Shown: piece after piece, positions 14,767 to 22,874 of the stretch | How the letters are laid out: every line of letters starts with the position of its first letter | Numbering within the stretch: the first letter of the stretch is position 1 | From: Spartinivicinus marinus | GTDB taxonomy: Bacteria; Pseudomonadota; Gammaproteobacteria; Pseudomonadales; Zooshikellaceae | Direction of reading: 5' to 3' | Assembly: GCF_026309355.1 (NCBI RefSeq) | Contig: NZ_JAPJZK010000001.1 | Span: 186,001 to 250,000 of the forward strand | Length of the DNA stretch: 64,000 bases | Notes under the pieces: model-generated | Seen by the model: only the letters and a program-made list of their open reading frames with translations | The model's database searches: none | Told to the model about the DNA's origin: nothing | Made by a program: the position numbers and the translations under genes

Positions 14767-14825
14767 TTTTAGGGCAGGCAGTTTTGAAAATTTATAGGAA
14801 ACTAGATGGATTTTAAAGTGTAAAT

Positions 14826-14902
14826 TGGCGTCCCTGAGTGGATTTGAACCACCGACCTAGCGCTTAGGAGGCGCTTGCTCTATCCTGCTGAGCTACAGGG
14901 AC
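14826..14902 (-). tRNA. tRNA-Arg (anticodon CCT)
   Basis: A 77-base cloverleaf including encoded CCA. The acceptor stem GTCCCTG pairs with CAGGGAC, the D-loop is GCTCAGCAGGATAGAGC, the anticodon loop is CTCCTAA and the T-arm is GGTGG-TTCAAAT-CCACT. It reads the rare AGG codon. A TTGACA -35-like box lies on the same strand at 14957-14962, but the -10 is unclear. tRNA-Arg(CCT) genes are common integration sites; no remnant copy of its 3' end was noticed. Confidence 0.96.
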
Positions 14903-15132
14903 AGCAGCAGTTATAATACTGATTCAATCACTGAATGCAACCACCCTGAAAAGCCGTGTCAAAATTAATAAGCTAAACTCGGAAAATTAACTTAAACGTT
15001 TCCTATTCCAACACGCTTGTTTAGCAAACACTATAAATGAATACCTCATTGTGACAAACGGCTGTAATAGAAATAGCATTTATAACCCCTCAGCCTCAAT
15101 ATTTTAGCTAAAATACATTCATAGATGCTGTA

Positions 15133-15705
15133 ATGGCTGCCACCAAGTATGCCAATACCATGACTGAACGGGCCAATCAATTACTTATCAACTTCTATAA
15201 CCAAAAGGAGGGTGATAGTTATGGCCGTCAGTTAGATGAGATTTTGCGATGGTCAGCAGGCCAACTAGAAAACACCCATAACTACATTCAATGGTTGTTC
15301 CCCATTACTGATACTGGCTTCAACTCTACGACCCCCTTGTTGAATGCCGCTACTATTGAAGTGTTCAAACAACAATCCAGTATCCAAACTAACCTGCTTC
15401 GCTCCCTAAACAAAATGCTGGATTTTTATGGGCTTACACTCCATCACAATGAACCAGACCAAGTCATTATCGAACGTTCAGCAGAGCATTTTGCCTGTGC
15501 CAGCCGTTGCTGGCTCACCCCCGGCAATCATAACTACTTAAGATTTACTCGTATTATTAAATCACTTTGTCAACTTGGGCTAACCCAGTATGCAGAAGCC
15601 TTATTTAATTGTTTACAAGTGATATTCCAAGAACACAGCAGTACCATTGGTCTAGTCACCTATCAACATTGGCAGCAAGCACTTACCGATAATCGTGACT
15701 CGTAA
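15133..15705 (+). CDS. OGFr-domain protein
   Basis: A 190-residue protein carrying the conserved opioid-growth-factor-receptor core: the stretch ILRWSAGQLENTHNYIQWLF at residues about 37-56 is the hallmark of that family (Lys/Arg-Trp, LE..H-YIQWLFP). It is followed by a helical region that includes LLRSLNKMLDFYGL and RFTRIIKSLCQLGL. Bacterial members are cytosolic proteins of unknown function; the animal name reflects only shared ancestry of the domain. No ribosome site stands out, and ATG 15160 is an alternative start. It stands alone between tRNA-Arg and the isoaspartyl peptidase gene. Confidence 0.75.
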   Translation: MAATKYANTMTERANQLLINFYNQKEGDSYGRQLDEILRWSAGQLENTHNYIQWLFPITDTGFNSTTPLLNAATIEVFKQQSSIQTNLLRSLNKMLDFYGLTLHHNEPDQVIIERSAEHFACASRCWLTPGNHNYLRFTRIIKSLCQLGLTQYAEALFNCLQVIFQEHSSTIGLVTYQHWQQALTDNRDS

Positions 15706-15763
15706 TGCCTTCGAGTCAACCTCAACACCCCTACCCCCCTAGGAATCCATATAGAGCCTTATT

Positions 15764-16714
15764 TTATTTACCAATAAAGGCATGTAACTGTTTAGGGGTA
15801 ACCACCCCTCGAAACATATGAGTGGTATTAAATGGCATCGTCCAATGGCCATGGTTATCAACCGCAATCACTCCACCAGTACCTGCAGGTAAGTTCTGAT
15901 TGACCACCAGTTCAGCTGCTTCTGTAAGGCTTTGGTCAGCCAATAGCATACGGTAGTGAATTTCCGCTGTTACGGTATAACGAATAAAATATTCACCAAT
16001 GCCTGTTCCCGAAATAGCACAGCTTCGTTGATCTGCTAAGGTACCTGCCCCAATAATTGGGCTATCTCCCACTCGTCCCGGTAGCTGGTTAGTGACGCCA
16101 CCGGTTGAGGTAGCAGCAGCCAATTCACCATGAGCATCTAATGCAACCGCCCCCACCGTGCCCATCGAAGGCTCCCCTGATGATTGACTTAAAAGTTGTT
16201 GTACTTGCCCATTATCACTATGGTCCAGCTGTACTTGTTGATTTTCCCGAGCCTCTTGAAGTTGTTGCAGTCGGTGCTCGGTTAAGAAGTAATCTTGTGG
16301 TGCCTGCTCAACCCCCTGAGCCAATAACCAAGCATCTGCTTCAGGGCCAGCCAGGGTATTATGTACACTATTATGCAGCACTTGTTGGGCAGCAATAATC
16401 GGATTTTTGCATTGTTTTACTGCCATCACAGCCCCTGACTGGCGATTTCCTAACATCAATGCTGCATCAAATTCAAAGGTACCTGCATGGGTTAATACGG
16501 CACCACACCCTGCATTAAATAATGGACAGTTTTCCAACCAAGCAACTGCATCTACCACAACCTGCTCGGCCTTGGCCCCAGCGGCTAAGGCTTGCTGGCC
16601 TTGACTCAAAACAATAGACAGTTGCTGGATATACGCCTGTTCGCGCTCGGCAGTCAAAAAATCCGTAGGTAACTGGCCCGCCCCACCATGAATTAACAAC
16701 ACATAGTTACTCAT
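15764..16714 (-). CDS. iaaA: Isoaspartyl peptidase / plant-type L-asparaginase
   Basis: A 316-residue N-terminal nucleophile hydrolase that removes isoaspartyl residues from peptides and can hydrolyse asparagine. VLLIHGGAGQLP opens the protein. MGTVGAVALD carries the Thr that becomes the new N-terminus after self-cleavage, and AAATSTGGVTNQLPGRVGDS and GTGIGEYFIR are the substrate-binding strands. The ATG at 16714 is chosen because AAGGAGT lies 6 bases upstream; a GTG 18 bases earlier lacks one. It is a single gene. The cleavage site and length match bacterial T2-family enzymes. Confidence 0.88.
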   Translation of the reverse strand: MSNYVLLIHGGAGQLPTDFLTAEREQAYIQQLSIVLSQGQQALAAGAKAEQVVVDAVAWLENCPLFNAGCGAVLTHAGTFEFDAALMLGNRQSGAVMAVKQCKNPIIAAQQVLHNSVHNTLAGPEADAWLLAQGVEQAPQDYFLTEHRLQQLQEARENQQVQLDHSDNGQVQQLLSQSSGEPSMGTVGAVALDAHGELAAATSTGGVTNQLPGRVGDSPIIGAGTLADQRSCAISGTGIGEYFIRYTVTAEIHYRMLLADQSLTEAAELVVNQNLPAGTGGVIAVDNHGHWTMPFNTTHMFRGVVTPKQLHAFIGK

Positions 16715-16891
16715 ACATACTCCTTGGCTCACTTGATTTTAATTGATGATTATCGGCTCACTCTCAAGTACTGAGGCTTGTTGCAAATACTCCATATTCA
16801 TTCCCCCATACTCTTTTGCGGCACTACCAACAGGGGATAAAAGAGCATCAAGATAACACATCGTGTTTTTATAGTTAGGATGGTCTAATAA

Positions 16892-18055
16892 TCACCACTG
16901 AATGTAATGATCTTGAATATATGTTTGCAACTCTTCCCGTTCTGTGAGGATATACAGCTTTGTGGTATTAATATCCTGATGGCCAGCAAATAACCTGACT
17001 CGTTCAATCATTGCATTGGGCTGGTTGGCCAAATGAGTAATTGCCGTATGCCGATAGGTATGGAACCCTTTACTCAATATACTGGCTGTAAATTCTGCCG
17101 ATATTTCAGCTCCCGCCTGATCAGTCAATTTAGTTAATAACTGGCGATGAAAAGCCCGTAACTGTCGGGTAGACAAATTACCGGCAAACTGTGCCTGTTG
17201 TTTAACTGGCTTAATAGGTGAAGCAAATGGAAAGTCGTCTGCTTTAAGGGTGTTATCTAAACTATGATAGTGACGAAAACGACAAATCGCGTCTACTACT
17301 CCCTCATTGAGTGGGATCAATCGACGCATGGCACCTTTGCCTAAGATATTTAACTCATAACCCAAGTCAGTTTGGATAATCGCTTGGTGGGTATGGGTTG
17401 CCATTTCGTGTTCTCGAATCCCTGTACCATAAGCCACTGCTACAATATAACGTGCTCGTTCAACAAAGTTTCGCTGCCCTGCAGTCGCTACTGGTAAACG
17501 ACGAATGCCATCTATTACAAACTGCCACTCTTCTCGATTAAACGCTTTGGGTTGTTGGTGACCAAGTGCCGTATTTTCTCCTAAGGGTTTCAAGCGAAAT
17601 GCTGGATTAATTTGAATATAACCCTGAGCATGCAAATAGCTCAGCAAAGAACCCACTACTTTCATTACCGCATCAACACTTTTACCGTTAGTTAATGCAT
17701 TAGGGAAAGGAATAAACCCAGGTAGCTCAGGTATCATTAGTCCAGCTTGCTGCCAGGTTGAGGTTGGCGCTTGCAAAAAGAGTCGATAAGCTAAAATATC
17801 TTCTCGCTTTAAGCTGATTAACTGTTTGTTGAGATAACGGTGCACCCAAGCAATAAATCGCAGGCATTCCCGCCGATAGCGTCGAAGTGTATGTTCAGAC
17901 CCGACCCCGGCCTCCACTAAAAATGCTTGAATGGCAGCAACATCATTATTGGCTGACAAAGCCGATGTTGTCAGCTCATCGGCTGTTTTTGCTGTTTTTT
18001 GCAACTGCTCTGAAGTAATCTGAGAACCATGGAGAATAATATCTAACATGAACAA
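16892..18055 (-). CDS. Tyrosine recombinase (phage-integrase family)
   Basis: A 387-residue site-specific recombinase. The N-terminal SAM-like DNA-binding domain covers residues about 45-165. The catalytic domain has all active residues: Arg in GTGIREHEMATHT, Lys in LGKGAMRRLIPL, HxxR in HTYRHTAITHL, His in FAGHQDINTTKLYI, and the nucleophile Tyr in the same segment. It lies among chromosomal genes, with no phage genes, inverted repeats or tRNA directly beside it. It could be the integrase of a lost element, a host recombinase, or (less likely, 7 kb away) related to the T7-type prophage. Its normal target is unknown. Confidence 0.88.
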   Translation of the reverse strand: MFMLDIILHGSQITSEQLQKTAKTADELTTSALSANNDVAAIQAFLVEAGVGSEHTLRRYRRECLRFIAWVHRYLNKQLISLKREDILAYRLFLQAPTSTWQQAGLMIPELPGFIPFPNALTNGKSVDAVMKVVGSLLSYLHAQGYIQINPAFRLKPLGENTALGHQQPKAFNREEWQFVIDGIRRLPVATAGQRNFVERARYIVAVAYGTGIREHEMATHTHQAIIQTDLGYELNILGKGAMRRLIPLNEGVVDAICRFRHYHSLDNTLKADDFPFASPIKPVKQQAQFAGNLSTRQLRAFHRQLLTKLTDQAGAEISAEFTASILSKGFHTYRHTAITHLANQPNAMIERVRLFAGHQDINTTKLYILTEREELQTYIQDHYIQW

Positions 18056-18134
18056 AACGCACTTTATTTATATAGCTTGAGTATTGGCAAGACCATTAGA
18101 ATCATGGCAGTCTAGCTGAAAGCAAATAGGGAAG

Positions 18135-18147
18135 TCACTATAGGGAG
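18135..18147 (+). promoter_or_regulatory. 13-base match to the T7 RNA polymerase promoter core
   Basis: TCACTATAGGGAG is identical to the -9 to +4 part of T7 class III promoters. The bases upstream (ATAGGGAAG) do not match the T7 recognition half. The downstream GGGAGG also serves as the ribosome site of the DUF2970 gene. It may be chance, but the window does encode a T7-type RNA polymerase. Confidence 0.3.
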
Positions 18148-18153
18148 GCTTCG

Positions 18154-18450
18154 ATGAAACCAAACCAGCACTCCAACACTAAGCGCCTGTCTGAGCAAAC
18201 AGTATCCAGTGCTTCTCCACCTCATACTCCGCCGCCGTCCAGTCACCAACGTCAACCAGAGGGAACAGGTCTACTCGCGACGATACAAAGTGTTTTAGCC
18301 GCTGCATTTGGAGTCCAAAGTCAGAAAAATCGAGAACGGGATTTTAAAAGCGGCAAGTTTAGTCACTTTGTCATTGCCGGCCTTATTTTTACATTAGTCT
18401 TTATTTTACTGGTTTATGCTGCCGTACAGCTGGCGTTGCACCAACTGTAG
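18154..18450 (+). CDS. DUF2970 single-span membrane protein
   Basis: A 98-residue protein. Residues 1-40 are polar, rich in Ser, Pro and His, and likely disordered. The DUF2970 domain follows: TIQSVLAAAFGVQSQKNRER, then the hydrophobic span FVIAGLIFTLVFILLVYAAV near 70-92. Function of the family is unknown. The ATG at 18154 has a strong ribosome site (AGGGAGG). It faces a 48-residue membrane protein gene on the opposite strand, and both precede the sulfite reductase gene. Confidence 0.8.
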   Translation: MKPNQHSNTKRLSEQTVSSASPPHTPPPSSHQRQPEGTGLLATIQSVLAAAFGVQSQKNRERDFKSGKFSHFVIAGLIFTLVFILLVYAAVQLALHQL

Positions 18451-18471
18451 CAACAGTTCAATATGTTTTGT

Positions 18472-18618
18472 TTATTGCCCACTCACCCAAAAGACAGCCG
18501 TTGCTACCACAATTAAAATTAAGCTCACTGCGGCAATCGCATCCACTCGGCTATCGCTGTATGATTGAGATTCATTGTTTTCAGAGTGCTGGGTATTAGT
18601 CATTGTTTTTTCAGTCAT
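18472..18618 (-). CDS. 48-aa single-span membrane protein
   Basis: A short gene. Translation begins MTEKTMTNTQHSENNESQ, a polar stretch, and ends in one hydrophobic span AIAAVSLILIVVATAVFWVS before GQ-stop. The ribosome site AGGAGG lies 5 bases before the ATG, which is strong support for such a short frame. It converges on the DUF2970 gene and diverges from cysI. The polar head plus single span resembles the DUF2970 protein in layout, but no sequence relation is seen. Not recognised. Confidence 0.68.
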   Translation of the reverse strand: MTEKTMTNTQHSENNESQSYSDSRVDAIAAVSLILIVVATAVFWVSGQ

Positions 18619-19152
18619 CCTTGCCTCCTGTTGGTGATGTTGTTATAGCCTGCTTTTATTTATTGTTACTTATATCCTTCGCGAATGGCTTTCCATACTG
18701 GCGTTAACGTTATACTGCATTTGCAGCCTGCTAACACTTCATCATTAGTTGGTCAGCTTTCGCTTTAGTCATCATCTACTACTACTGCTGCTGCTTACTC
18801 TTTAACTTTCTACTCCTTTTACCTCCCATGAGCAATAGCCTATTAGTAACCCATATGTAAAATAAAGGTAACCGCTTCATCTCTACTGACTCTCTGGCCT
18901 TATTATTTTTATAATTATCAATTCTAGATATATAGAAAAATATTCATTTATCGCATATAGATATCCTGCTATTTTTACCCCACAGAATGGCAAACGTCTG
19001 CCTATTCATAAATGCTTATGCTGCTGCAACTTAATGAATACACTGCCAGCAGCCTGCTAGCTCGAATATTTCATCAGATACCCCAAACTCTGGCTAGCAC
19101 TCAGAAATAAGTGGGTAATATTACCAGGATTAGCAGTTGATCAGGACCCAGC
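18619..19152. other. Gene-free divergent region before cysI
   Basis: 534 bases between the 48-residue gene and cysI. It is AT-rich around 18900-18980 with a small inverted repeat TCTA/TAGA near 18923. cysI has AGGA before its ATG. A promoter for cysI, and perhaps sites for a sulfur regulator, should lie here, but nothing matching a known consensus was recognised. Confidence 0.4.
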
Positions 19153-20811
19153 ATGTACATATATGATCAATACGACCAGACGATCGTTGATGAGCGCGTT
19201 ACACAGTTTAGAGAACAAACCCGGCGTTACCTGGCTGGCGAACTGGCTGATACCGAGTTTCTACCCTTAAGGTTACAAAATGGTCTGTATATTCAACGGT
19301 TTGCCCCCATGCTTCGGGTTGCTATTCCTTATGGTATGGCATCGTCTAAGCAGCTTCGCAAGCTGGCGGAAATTGCTCGAAAATACGATAAAGGGTACGT
19401 TCACTTCAGCACCCGGCAAAATGTTCAATATAACTGGCCACAGCTAGAACAAGTACCCGATATTCTGGCTGAGCTTGCCACAGTGCAAATGCATGCGATC
19501 CAAACCAGTGGTAACTGTATTCGCAATACCACCACTGACCAGTTTGCGGGTGTTGCTGCCGATGAAATTGTTGATCCACGCCCTTACTGTGAAATTATCC
19601 GACAATGGTCAACCTTCCATCCGGAATTTGCCTTTTTACCTCGTAAATTCAAAATTGCAGTCAATGCAGCCAAACAAGATCGTGCAGCAGCTTTAGTGCA
19701 TGATATTGGTTTATACCTGGTAAAAAACGAAGCAGGAGAAATCGGTTTTAAAGTGATTGTCGGTGGGGGACTGGGACGAACACCATTAATTGGGACAGTC
19801 ATCCGCGAGTTTCTACCCGAGCAGCACTTACTGTCGTATTTGGATGCAGTTTTACGGGTATATAATCGCTATGGGCGTCGCGACAACAAATATAAAGCAC
19901 GTATCAAAATTCTAGTTAAAGCCTTGGGCACAGAGCTGTTTAGCCAAAAAGTCGAAGCAGAATGGGAACACATTAAAGATGGTGCAACTACATTAACTCA
20001 ACAAGAAATTAATCGTGTTACTAGCCACTTTTCTGTTCCTGCTTACGAAGCCTTACCAGCGACTAGTCAGCAGCTCGCTCAACAACTGGCAGACGACCCT
20101 AACTTTAATCATTGGTATCAGCAAAATGTTAACGCACATAAAGTACCAGGCTACAGTATTGTCACCTTCTCACTAAAACCCACCGGGGTTGCCCCTGGAG
20201 ATGTTACTGATAAGCAACTAGAAGCCGCTGCAGACCTAGCTGATCAATATAGCTTTGGGGAAGCCAGAGTCAGCCACCAGCAAAATCTGGTGTTAGCCGA
20301 TGTTAAACAGAATGATTTATATCCATTATGGCAAGCCGCTATTCAACATGGCTTTGCTACCCCCAACATTGGTTTACTGACTGATATTATCTGCTGTCCT
20401 GGTGGTGACTTCTGCGCGCTGGCCAATGCTAAGTCCATTCCCATTGCTGAAGCTATCCAAAGCCGTTTTGATGACCTGGACTATTTACACGACATTGGCG
20501 AATTAGATTTAAACATTTCTGGCTGTATGAATGCCTGTGGTCACCACCATGTAGGCCATATCGGCATTTTAGGTGTTGATAAAAAAGGCGAAGAGTTTTA
20601 TCAGGTGCAGGTTGGTGGTAATGCTGGCAGTGACGCATCACTAGGTAAAATTCTAGGCCCCTCCTTCGCGAAAGAAGACGTGCCTAACGTTATCGCAAAA
20701 CTACTCACAGTTTATGTCAGTCAACGAACCCCAGAAGAGCGGTTTATCGACACCTATCGTCGTATTGGTATTAAGCCTTTTAAGGAGCAAGTTTATGCCA
20801 AAGCTCATTAA
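19153..20811 (+). CDS. cysI: Assimilatory sulfite reductase, hemoprotein type
   Basis: A 552-residue siroheme / 4Fe-4S enzyme reducing sulfite to sulfide for cysteine synthesis (nitrite/sulfite reductase family, Pseudomonas CysI type). Two ferredoxin-like halves are visible: HFSTRQNVQYNW and TSGNCIRNTT in the first, GEARVSHQQNLVLADV in the second. The cluster and siroheme cysteines are in CCPGGDFC and SGCMNACGHHHVGH. The DUF934 gene overlaps its 3' end by 17 bases, the usual pairing, so the two are co-expressed. It could reduce nitrite as well, but the neighbour points to sulfite. Confidence 0.9.
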   Translation: MYIYDQYDQTIVDERVTQFREQTRRYLAGELADTEFLPLRLQNGLYIQRFAPMLRVAIPYGMASSKQLRKLAEIARKYDKGYVHFSTRQNVQYNWPQLEQVPDILAELATVQMHAIQTSGNCIRNTTTDQFAGVAADEIVDPRPYCEIIRQWSTFHPEFAFLPRKFKIAVNAAKQDRAAALVHDIGLYLVKNEAGEIGFKVIVGGGLGRTPLIGTVIREFLPEQHLLSYLDAVLRVYNRYGRRDNKYKARIKILVKALGTELFSQKVEAEWEHIKDGATTLTQQEINRVTSHFSVPAYEALPATSQQLAQQLADDPNFNHWYQQNVNAHKVPGYSIVTFSLKPTGVAPGDVTDKQLEAAADLADQYSFGEARVSHQQNLVLADVKQNDLYPLWQAAIQHGFATPNIGLLTDIICCPGGDFCALANAKSIPIAEAIQSRFDDLDYLHDIGELDLNISGCMNACGHHHVGHIGILGVDKKGEEFYQVQVGGNAGSDASLGKILGPSFAKEDVPNVIAKLLTVYVSQRTPEERFIDTYRRIGIKPFKEQVYAKAH

Positions 20812-21301
20812 AAATCAGGATATTATTGATGATAATTATCAGCTGCTAGAAACTGCGCCTGCTGCTGATCAACCACTGCCAGAAGGCAACCTATTGGTGC
20901 CACTGGCCGACTGGCTTGAAAACCAACAGCGCTATGCTAACCATCAAGGTAGTGTGGGCGTTTGGCTTGACAGCCATGAAGAACCTGAGTTATTAGCCTC
21001 ACAAGTACAATCATTACCGGTGATTGCTATTAATTTCCCTCAATTTACTGATGGACGTGGCTATTCAACTGGACGATTGTTACGAGAGCGCTTTGGTTTT
21101 CTTGGCGAGCTGAGAGCAATTGGAGACGTACTAAGAGACCAGCTATTTTATATGGCTCGTTGCGGCTTTAATGCTTTTGCCATTCGTGCTGATCGCTGTA
21201 TTGATGATGCCTTAAATGGCCTGAAAGATTTTAGTGAAACCTATCAGGCAGCGGTAGACCAGCCTCAGCCATTGTTCAGACGGCGAATGCAAGCAGAATA
21301 A
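20795..21301 (+). CDS. DUF934 protein, sulfite reductase partner
   Basis: A 168-residue protein of the DUF934 family, almost always encoded next to this type of sulfite reductase and thought to serve it, for example in electron delivery or assembly. FPQFTDGRGYSTGRLLRERF near the middle and ELRAIGDVLRDQLFYMARCG are the family's core. The ATG at 20795 has AAGGAG upstream; a longer frame from 20714 is only readthrough inside cysI. It overlaps cysI and is followed by a hairpin terminator. Confidence 0.85.
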   Translation: MPKLIKNQDIIDDNYQLLETAPAADQPLPEGNLLVPLADWLENQQRYANHQGSVGVWLDSHEEPELLASQVQSLPVIAINFPQFTDGRGYSTGRLLRERFGFLGELRAIGDVLRDQLFYMARCGFNAFAIRADRCIDDALNGLKDFSETYQAAVDQPQPLFRRRMQAE

Positions 21302-21310
21302 TTCTTTCCA

Positions 21311-21336
21311 AGTGGCTTGATTAAAATCAAGCCACT
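21311..21336 (+). terminator. Terminator of the cysI operon
   Basis: A perfect 11-bp stem, AGTGGCTTGAT and ATCAAGCCACT, with a TAAA loop, 10 bases after the DUF934 stop. The T-tract after it is interrupted (CTACTTCCTT). Confidence 0.7.
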
Positions 21337-21654
21337 CTACTTCCTTATTAAAAAATCCAACTTCCTTAGACCCACTAAAAATACAACTGCTGTATAATAC
21401 AATTCAGTTAATGACCGCTAAGTTTCTTTAGCGTATAGCCAAAGCGAAGTGCTTTTAGGGAAAGCCATCAAGTGATGAAGTCCTATGAGTTTATATTGCT
21501 AGATAAATGATTAGGGTGAAGACAGTTAAATGCTCCTGCATAAACTGCATTCCCACCATCCTTGATAGTCAAACGAAGACAACAAACCCTAAAAGTCATT
21601 CGGGAAAGGTATATACTCCAAACTACAGCCAGCAAAACAATAGACACATACTCA
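21337..21654. other. Gap before the antiporter gene
   Basis: About 320 bases with no gene. A -10-like TATAAT lies at 21393-21398 on the plus strand, preceded directly by TG, and a small hairpin GCTAA/TTAGC follows near 21418-21433. These could form the promoter and leader of the antiporter gene; no -35 was recognised. Confidence 0.4.
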
Positions 21655-22821
21655 ATGGATAACGGCTCTTTAGTATTTTCGTTTTTTTTAATCTTCACAG
21701 GAGCCGCAGCGCTCGCTTCTATCGCTTTATATACTCGCCAACCGTTGCTGGTTGCCTACATTGTACTGGGCGCCATTCTTGGGCCTTATGGATTAAAGCT
21801 GGTTTCCGATACCAAACTACTCAGCGATATTTCCCATATTGGTATCATTTTTCTATTGTTTTTACTTGGGTTAGATATGCAGCCTGGTCATTTAGCCCAT
21901 ATGCTGAAAAAGACCGCGTTAATTGGCTTAATCAGCTCATTGGCCTTTGCCGCTTCTGGTTATGTGATTGCCTTAGCCTTTGGTTTTAGTCAGCAGGAAT
22001 GTTTAATTATTGGTGCTGCGATGATGTTTTCCAGCACAATTATTGGTATCAAGCTTTTACCTACTACAGTACTGCACCATAAGCATACTGGTGAACTGGT
22101 AGTCAGCATTCTACTATTGCAAGATTTAGTGGCTATTGTGGTGCTACTGTTTCTTTATGGTGGCGAAAAAGAAGCCAGCGGCTCTGCTATACTTTTAACC
22201 TTACTGGCGTTACCTGCATTGGTCATACTCGCATTTGTATTAGTGAAATATGTACTGCTACGGTTAATGCAAAAGTTTGATCGCTTCCATGAGTATTTGT
22301 TTTTGCTAGCCCTTGGCTGGTGTTTAGGCTTAGCAGAATTAGCCAACTTGTTAGGTCTATCAGCAGAGATTGGCGCTTTTATTGCCGGTGTTAGTGTTGC
22401 TACTAGCCCAATCGCCCTTTACATTGCCACCAGTCTAAAGCCACTACGCGACTTTTTCTTAATTCTGTTTTTCTTTTCGGTAGGTGCCAGCTTTAATCTT
22501 GGGCTGTTGGCTGACGTGATTGTACCAGCTTGTTTACTCAGTTTGTTCGCTCTTACCCTAAAACCAGCAATCTTCCGTAGCTTAATGCAATATTTAAAAG
22601 AAAAGAAAAGTACTGCCTGGGAAGTGGGATTTCGTTTAGGGCAAGTGAGCGAGTTTTCTATTTTAATCGCTTATATTGCAGCCAATAGTGGCTTAATTGG
22701 TACTGAGGCGTCTCATGTAATCCAGGCGACGGCTATTATCACCTTTTTGTTATCTTCCTATATTGTGGTCTTTAACTTTAAGTCACCCATCGCAGTATCT
22801 GATCGGTTGCGGCGAGACTAA
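21655..22821 (+). CDS. CPA2-family cation/proton antiporter (KefB-like core)
   Basis: A 388-residue integral membrane protein with about a dozen hydrophobic spans. ARQPLLVAYIVLGAILGPYG-like entry, FLLFLLGLDM near the N-terminal third, MMFSSTIIGIKLLP, LLLQDLVAIVVLLFLYGG with its acidic transport residue, and EIGAFIAGVSVATSP are all typical of the monovalent cation:proton antiporter-2 family. The C-terminal NAD-binding TrkA-N domain of KefB/KefC is missing, as in shorter YbaL-like members. The ATG at 21655 (MDNGSLVF) fits the family start; an upstream TTG at 21562 would add a charged leader. The ion is unknown (K+ or Na+). Confidence 0.82.
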   Translation: MDNGSLVFSFFLIFTGAAALASIALYTRQPLLVAYIVLGAILGPYGLKLVSDTKLLSDISHIGIIFLLFLLGLDMQPGHLAHMLKKTALIGLISSLAFAASGYVIALAFGFSQQECLIIGAAMMFSSTIIGIKLLPTTVLHHKHTGELVVSILLLQDLVAIVVLLFLYGGEKEASGSAILLTLLALPALVILAFVLVKYVLLRLMQKFDRFHEYLFLLALGWCLGLAELANLLGLSAEIGAFIAGVSVATSPIALYIATSLKPLRDFFLILFFFSVGASFNLGLLADVIVPACLLSLFALTLKPAIFRSLMQYLKEKKSTAWEVGFRLGQVSEFSILIAYIAANSGLIGTEASHVIQATAIITFLLSSYIVVFNFKSPIAVSDRLRRD

Positions 22822-22874
22822 TTTAAATATTTCACCAAACCACAGAATTGTTGATCGCTGGTGAAGTATTTGAG

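Noticed and set aside
16892-18055. Tyrosine recombinase as the integrase of the T7-type prophage
   Set aside because: More than 6 kb of core flagellar and other host genes lie between it and the phage genes, so direct ownership is not supported.
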